A stretch of DNA of 64,000 nucleotides, from positions 1 to 64,000 of the forward strand of contig JAFWMH010000001.1 of NCBI GenBank assembly GCA_017510785.1. The letters run 5' to 3'. The notes beneath the pieces are model-generated. The model ran no database searches, had not been told where the DNA came from, and worked only from the letters and a program-made list of their open reading frames with translations. The stretch comes from Atopobiaceae bacterium (lineage in GTDB: Bacteria; Actinomycetota; Coriobacteriia; Coriobacteriales; Atopobiaceae). This document shows positions 59,862 to 64,000 of this stretch, in pieces. Numbering within the stretch: position 1 is the first letter of the stretch; every line of letters begins with the position of its first letter. A program made the position numbers and the translations under genes.

Positions 59862-60193
59862 GGCATGCCCCCACGACAAAATTATAGTTACTATTTCATC
59901 ATAGCACCGTCTTGCGGAGTCTCGCGTGAGACAAGCCATCTGGGTAGGTGCTAACGCCAAAGAATGGCGTCCCCGTCACTTGCGTTACGGCCTGCGCCTC
60001 ATCTAAAGGCGAGCCAAATACGCTGCGCGTGGCCGGGGCCGCCGCGCTCGAACGGCCCCCGCCCCCGCCCGGCGCTGCGCATCTGTTCCCTCTCCGGGCC
60101 ACTCCTCGATTTGGCCGTTCTTAAGGAGTGGGCGAACGACAAGCGTGCCCCGAATCGTAAGATTGCTCAATAGTCTTTATATCACGTTTCAAT

Positions 60194-60286
60194 GTGTACA
60201 ATTTCCTCGTAAAAAAACGGCCCCAATGTACAATTCACAGTGAAAATCGTACATTGGGCCGTATTCTTATCCATAAAATCGTACAC
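60194..60286. repeat. GTACA palindrome element, third locus
   Basis: GTGTACAATTTCC (left) and AAAATCGTACAC (right) are the outer arms. GGCCCCAATGTACAATT and AATCGTACATTGGGCC are the inner arms. The rest of the 59.96-60.4 kb gap shows no gene. Confidence 0.8.
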
Positions 60287-60415
60287 ACCAAAAACTGGCT
60301 GAAAGCGCGTGGCCTTGTTAAATCAGCCAGACCTAAGTGCCTCCGCTAGCGTCGTCGGCCGCAAGCGCGTGAGCCCTCCCGTCGTGACAACGCCCTCCGT
60401 CCCCGTTGTCACGCC

Positions 60416-63007
60416 CTAGGCGACGAACGCCTTGGCGAAGGCCTGCGTCTGTCCGCGGTACGTCGCCGCGGGGGCCTTTCCGCCCTTCGGCACGAGGACC
60501 ACCTGGACGGCCTCGGCGCGGCGGGACATGCCCGCGGTGCCGGCCTTGGCGCCGTTCTTGGCCCAGCCCATCCAGCCGTAGCGCTGCGAGTGGACGCGGT
60601 ACCACACGTCGTACTTCTTCGCCACCTCTCCGGTGAGCCGTATCTGGATAGCCTCGATGCGCCTCGACTGGCCGACGGTGCCGCTCGTGGCGCCGTCGGA
60701 GGCCCACTTGGGCTCCCAGCCCCTCCCCTGGAGGTGCGAGCGGTACTGGATGGAGCCCTTGACGGGGAAGCCCTTGGGCAGGCTGAGGGAGAGCGCCTCC
60801 ATGCGCAGCGACTGGCCCGTGGTGCCGTAGAAGGCGGGGTCGGACCTCGTGGCCTGCCAGCCCGAGCCCTGCAGGTGGGCACGGCCGGAGGTGGTCGCCG
60901 CGACGATCCTGAAGGTCGTCTTGACGGTGCCGGCGTAGTTGCCCCTGCCCGTCGCGGTGACGGTCGCGGTGCCCGCCTTGACGTTGCTCTTGTAGGAGTA
61001 GCTGAAGTCCGTGCCGGCCCTGAGCGCCTTGGAGCCGCTCTTCACCGCCGGCTTCGGGGCTATCGCCTTGCCGGCGAACGCCTGGTCCGCCACCTTGGCG
61101 ATGCTCGTGAGCTTGGCCTTGGCGATGGCGAACTTCTGCGTCGCTGCAGCGGGCAGCTGGTAGTTGGCATTGCCGAGCTTGGTGGCCGTAGCCGTGTAGC
61201 TGCCGGCATTCGTCTTCGCGCCGCCCACGGTAACGGCACACGCGTCACCAGCGACTAGGTTGATCACACTCGCCGCAGGCTTGTGGCTCTTGCCGTCGTA
61301 GGTGAAGGAGGTGTCCTTCCAAGAGAGCTTCGCCTCGCGTGGGGCAACAGGTAGCTTAGCCACGCACTGGGCTGACTCGTAGGCCTCGCCGTCGGCAGGC
61401 GTGAACGTCACGGCGTACTCGGTCTGCCCACCATCGGATACGGAGGGCACAACGCCAGGATCCGCCCACGAGAAGGTGCCGGGCACGACCTTGTCCGCGA
61501 CCTTGGCCTCGCCCCCGGAGAGCGTGCTCTCGCCAAGCGTCTGGCCATAGGTCACGCCCGACGCCGTGGGCGTGGAGGTGACCTCCGGCGTGGCCTTGCC
61601 GATGACGAACTCCACGGCAGCGGTTGCGCCGCCGAAGCTCACCTCGGCGACGTAGGTGCCCGGAGCCACCACATCGTTGGCGTCTACCTCTACGCCGCCG
61701 CAGCGATAGCATATGACGTGTTCGCCGGGGAAGGCAACCTCGCTGTAGCCCCCCTCAATTGTGGCAGCCTTGGGGGTGCCGTCGTAGGTAAGGTTGGCGG
61801 GCGCCAAGATCTTAAGCCCCAGGCCTTCGGTAACGTCGCACTCGCCCTCGGCCTTGCACTCCGCATTGATGGTGTCACCCTCGGCGTTGTATGAGAAATT
61901 GTGGTTGTGGGCAGGGAACTCGACCCGCTTGAAGTCATTCAGGACCTGACCATTGTCGCTCGTCTCGATGGCCTTCCTACCCTGCGTACCCTCCGTATCC
62001 TCCCAACCTGCGCCGACAACTGCGTTCTTCACGATCGCGCCATTATTGAAGGCACCCTCCTCACCCACGGCGACGAGGGAATCGATGCCATCCCCAACGA
62101 GCACCGAAGCATCGGAGTGCAGACCGTACGAAGAGCCGGTCGCCGTCACGGCGCCGCCGACGAAGGACAGCTCACCCTTAGCGAGGATGCCGATCGATCC
62201 CCCCTTCGCAGTGAGGCTACCCGTTCCTTCGATCTGCAACGCTCCATCGGAGTATATAGCAGAAGACTCTTTTGCAACATCCTGCGGGTCAACAGCCGCC
62301 GTGACGGCGTTCTCGCCATCGAGCTCGATTACCAGCGGGTCCCCACTGCCCCAGTAAATCGGAGCGGTACATTCAGCACCCGAATGGCCCACTTCGTTGC
62401 ACACGTAGCCGTTCAGGCTGAGTTTGGCGGGGGCGCCGTTCGCAGCAGGAACGAAACTCACCGTACCGTCGTCAAACACGTTGGAAGCGTTATCCTCAGT
62501 AACCCGGATACCTCCAACCCACAGGGGGTAGCCCTCATCAATCACAAGCTCAAGACGGTACTCAGCACCATCCGCCCCACGATCCCAAACGAGCACGCTC
62601 TTGACGCCCTTTATCTTCTCCTGACCGGTGAGTCCTTTGCCACCGCCAATGCTGGCAGAGAAGGGATTACCACTACCACTGCTACCCACCAAGAAATAGC
62701 CATAATTCGGACCGTTCCATTGTAATGAAAGGCTAAATGTATCTGGCCCATTTACACGTTGGAGGGTCGGATTTGCTTGATCTGTCGAGTCTATCCAACC
62801 ACCGGAGCTTGGAAAATATAATGTATCTAAAAATGCATTCGCTGCGCTGTCATATCGGAAGATAGCCCCATTCTGAATTGTAACGCTTGACGCCAACGCG
62901 TCCCTTATGCCGACGCCGGGGACCAGACCAGTCACCATGGCGAGGGCCACCACGAAGCCCAACGCAAGTCTAGCCAACCCCTTAGATTTCCGTTTCGTCC
63001 TTGTCAT
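60416..63007 (-). CDS. Secreted surface protein with MBG-like and ChW repeats
   Basis: The 863-residue protein has a signal peptide (basic start MTRTKRKSKG, hydrophobic LALGFVVALAMVTGL, AxA-type site near DALASS). The middle has bacterial Ig/MBG-type segments (LTYDGTPKAATIEGGYS, FVIGKATPEVTSTPTASGV, SFTYDGKSHKP). The C-terminus has three ChW-type repeats (GSGWQATRSDPAFYGTTGQ, GRGWEPKWASDGATSGTVG, RYGWMGWAKNGAKAGTAG) each ending in (R/M)EAxxxxL. ChW repeats are found in cell-surface proteins of clostridia and relatives. ATG 63007 follows AAGGAGGGAG. It is probably an adhesin or cell-wall-associated protein; no LPXTG anchor is visible. Confidence 0.85.
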   Translation of the reverse strand: MTRTKRKSKGLARLALGFVVALAMVTGLVPGVGIRDALASSVTIQNGAIFRYDSAANAFLDTLYFPSSGGWIDSTDQANPTLQRVNGPDTFSLSLQWNGPNYGYFLVGSSGSGNPFSASIGGGKGLTGQEKIKGVKSVLVWDRGADGAEYRLELVIDEGYPLWVGGIRVTEDNASNVFDDGTVSFVPAANGAPAKLSLNGYVCNEVGHSGAECTAPIYWGSGDPLVIELDGENAVTAAVDPQDVAKESSAIYSDGALQIEGTGSLTAKGGSIGILAKGELSFVGGAVTATGSSYGLHSDASVLVGDGIDSLVAVGEEGAFNNGAIVKNAVVGAGWEDTEGTQGRKAIETSDNGQVLNDFKRVEFPAHNHNFSYNAEGDTINAECKAEGECDVTEGLGLKILAPANLTYDGTPKAATIEGGYSEVAFPGEHVICYRCGGVEVDANDVVAPGTYVAEVSFGGATAAVEFVIGKATPEVTSTPTASGVTYGQTLGESTLSGGEAKVADKVVPGTFSWADPGVVPSVSDGGQTEYAVTFTPADGEAYESAQCVAKLPVAPREAKLSWKDTSFTYDGKSHKPAASVINLVAGDACAVTVGGAKTNAGSYTATATKLGNANYQLPAAATQKFAIAKAKLTSIAKVADQAFAGKAIAPKPAVKSGSKALRAGTDFSYSYKSNVKAGTATVTATGRGNYAGTVKTTFRIVAATTSGRAHLQGSGWQATRSDPAFYGTTGQSLRMEALSLSLPKGFPVKGSIQYRSHLQGRGWEPKWASDGATSGTVGQSRRIEAIQIRLTGEVAKKYDVWYRVHSQRYGWMGWAKNGAKAGTAGMSRRAEAVQVVLVPKGGKAPAATYRGQTQAFAKAFVA

Positions 63008-63115
63008 GAACTCCCTCCTTTTCCGCGAGCCACTTGCCCGCAACGAAGCAATGCTTACAGCCAATAACCTAACACCTGCGAACGTAACCTCGCGTCGCAA
63101 ATCGGCAAAGCGCCT

Positions 63116-63228
63116 TTCTCTGCCCCTTGGTGCCGTGAGACGCCTCCGTTTGGCACAAACAACAAGGTTCGGCATCGGCAGGGCATGGCTGACCTTCTCT
63201 GCCCCTTGGTGCCGCGTGACGCTTCCGT
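63116..63228. repeat. Two direct repeats of ~34 bp, period 79
   Basis: TTCTCTGCCCCTTGGTGCCG followed by a GTGACGC-TCCGT segment is found at 63116-63149 and 63195-63228, upstream of both divergent genes. Confidence 0.8.
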
Positions 63229-63296
63229 CCCCTTCACCTACGCTTCACCTACGCTATAGTAAAGGACAAGGAACGACCACCCGAAAGCGAGGGAAC

Positions 63297-64000
63297 ATGG
63301 GTAACGGAATCGTTGTAATCGGAGCCACCTTTGTGGACATCAAAGGTCATCCATACGCCAAGTACATTCCCGAGGGCAGGAACGCCGGCAGGGTGTATCA
63401 AGTTCACGGCGGGGTAAGCCGCAACATCGCCGAAGACATCGCCAACGTGGAGCTGCGCCCGACCTTTTTAAGCGTGGTCGACCAAAGTGGCATTAGCACC
63501 GACGTTCTCGAAAAACTCAAGCAGCATCGTTGTAATACCCGCTACATTCGTCGAACCGACGATGGCTTGGGAACATGGCTGGCCATCTTCGACCATAAGG
63601 GCGACTTGGTCGCCTCCATCTCGAATCGGCCAAACCTCAGCGAACTCGAGGTCATTCTCGACGAGGAAGGGGACGAAATCTTCTCGCAGGCCGATAGCAT
63701 CGCAGTGGAGATGGACCTCGAAGTGCCCATCCTCAAGCGCATTTTCGCCCTCGCCGAAAAGTATGGCAAGCGGATTTACGCCCCCGTCACTAATATGTCC
63801 ATCGCGAGCGAGCGTCGCGATTTGCTCAGGAGGGTTGACTGCTTTGTGTGCAATCAGCAGGAGGCGGGAATCCTTTTTTCCGAGGACTACGACGAGGCGA
63901 CGCCCGAGGAAATGCGCCGTGCCCTCGTAGACAAAATCAAGCAGGCGCGCATTCGCAGCATGGTCGTAACGCTCGGCCCAAACGGCTCCGTTTTTGCCGA
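63297..64000 (+). CDS. PfkB-family carbohydrate kinase (partial, cut by window edge)
   Basis: The first 234 codons read MGNGIVVIGATFVDIKGHP, VYQVHGGVSRNIAEDIANV (substrate-binding GG region), LAIFDHKGDLVASI, DCFVCNQQEAGIL, and end in VVTLGPNGSVF, just before where the catalytic GAGD motif is expected. It phosphorylates a sugar, nucleoside or related substrate (ribokinase/pseudouridine-kinase-like). ATG 63297 follows GCGAGGGAAC. The catalytic end lies outside the window. Confidence 0.87.
   Translation, partial: MGNGIVVIGATFVDIKGHPYAKYIPEGRNAGRVYQVHGGVSRNIAEDIANVELRPTFLSVVDQSGISTDVLEKLKQHRCNTRYIRRTDDGLGTWLAIFDHKGDLVASISNRPNLSELEVILDEEGDEIFSQADSIAVEMDLEVPILKRIFALAEKYGKRIYAPVTNMSIASERRDLLRRVDCFVCNQQEAGILFSEDYDEATPEEMRRALVDKIKQARIRSMVVTLGPNGSVFA

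Noticed and set aside
1-64000. Integrated prophage or transposon as the vehicle of the defence island
   Set aside because: No integrase, transposase, phage structural or replication genes and no terminal repeats typical of such elements were recognised.

Overview
The window is GC-rich and its gene content fits an anaerobic Gram-positive actinobacterium of the class Coriobacteriia, probably Eggerthellales (Slackia-like). That placement is an inference from a glycyl-radical enzyme operon, peptide ABC transporters, a ChW-repeat surface protein, long sensor proteins with c-di-GMP or SpoIIE-phosphatase outputs, and GC-rich palindromic intergenic repeats. No rRNA, tRNA, transposase or integrase gene was recognised.

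Left part (1-22 kb): a defence and toxin-antitoxin island. It opens on the minus strand with an SspABCD-type DNA phosphorothioation operon (sspD-sspB-sspC-sspA, the last cut by the window edge), followed by a DUF2971 gene. Next, on the plus strand, comes an SF2 helicase gene that has lost its 5' end at the border with the DUF2971 gene. The C-terminal 'tail' of this helicase then recurs as at least five decaying fragments over 11 kb. These fragments delimit blocks of accessory genes: BrnT/BrnA; AbiEi/AbiEii; an unnamed toxin-antitoxin pair with RelB/RelE, a PIN toxin and DUF3800; a P1-type peptidase; RloB/RloA; and a HipA-like gene lacking its kinase core. DUF3800 starts are preceded by a GC-rich hairpin with a T-run.

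Middle part (22-41 kb): an HD-GYP protein and a degenerate GGDEF protein in tandem, a deleted ATPase pseudogene, a lipoprotein, and a large stand-alone protein fusing an adenosine deaminase domain to a C-terminal Rossmann-like (SLOG-like) domain. A radical SAM protein and an esterase follow. Then come a chimeric ABC/CPBP-protease gene, a 5'-truncated peptide-transporter operon (dppB-dppC-ATPase) joined to a repeat array, and a second copy of the unnamed toxin-antitoxin pair.

Right part (41-64 kb): a glycyl-radical enzyme with a transaldolase-like gene, its divergent activating enzyme and a DeoR regulator. Three matching operator-like sites link this locus. Then come a AAA ATPase, a U32 peptidase, a decayed AAA/nuclease gene, an MBL-fold hydrolase, a nuclease-helicase of the Rad3/DinG class, a CPBP protease, a SpoIIE-type phosphatase with sensor, a large secreted ChW-repeat protein, and the start of a PfkB kinase.

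Two themes recur. Many genes are internally deleted or fused in frame (helicase tail, HipA-like, DUF234 ATPase, ABC/CPBP chimera, dppB, possible DppD/F chimera, ppsR fragment). Many intergenic gaps carry two-copy direct repeats or families of palindromes, which could provide the homology for such deletions.
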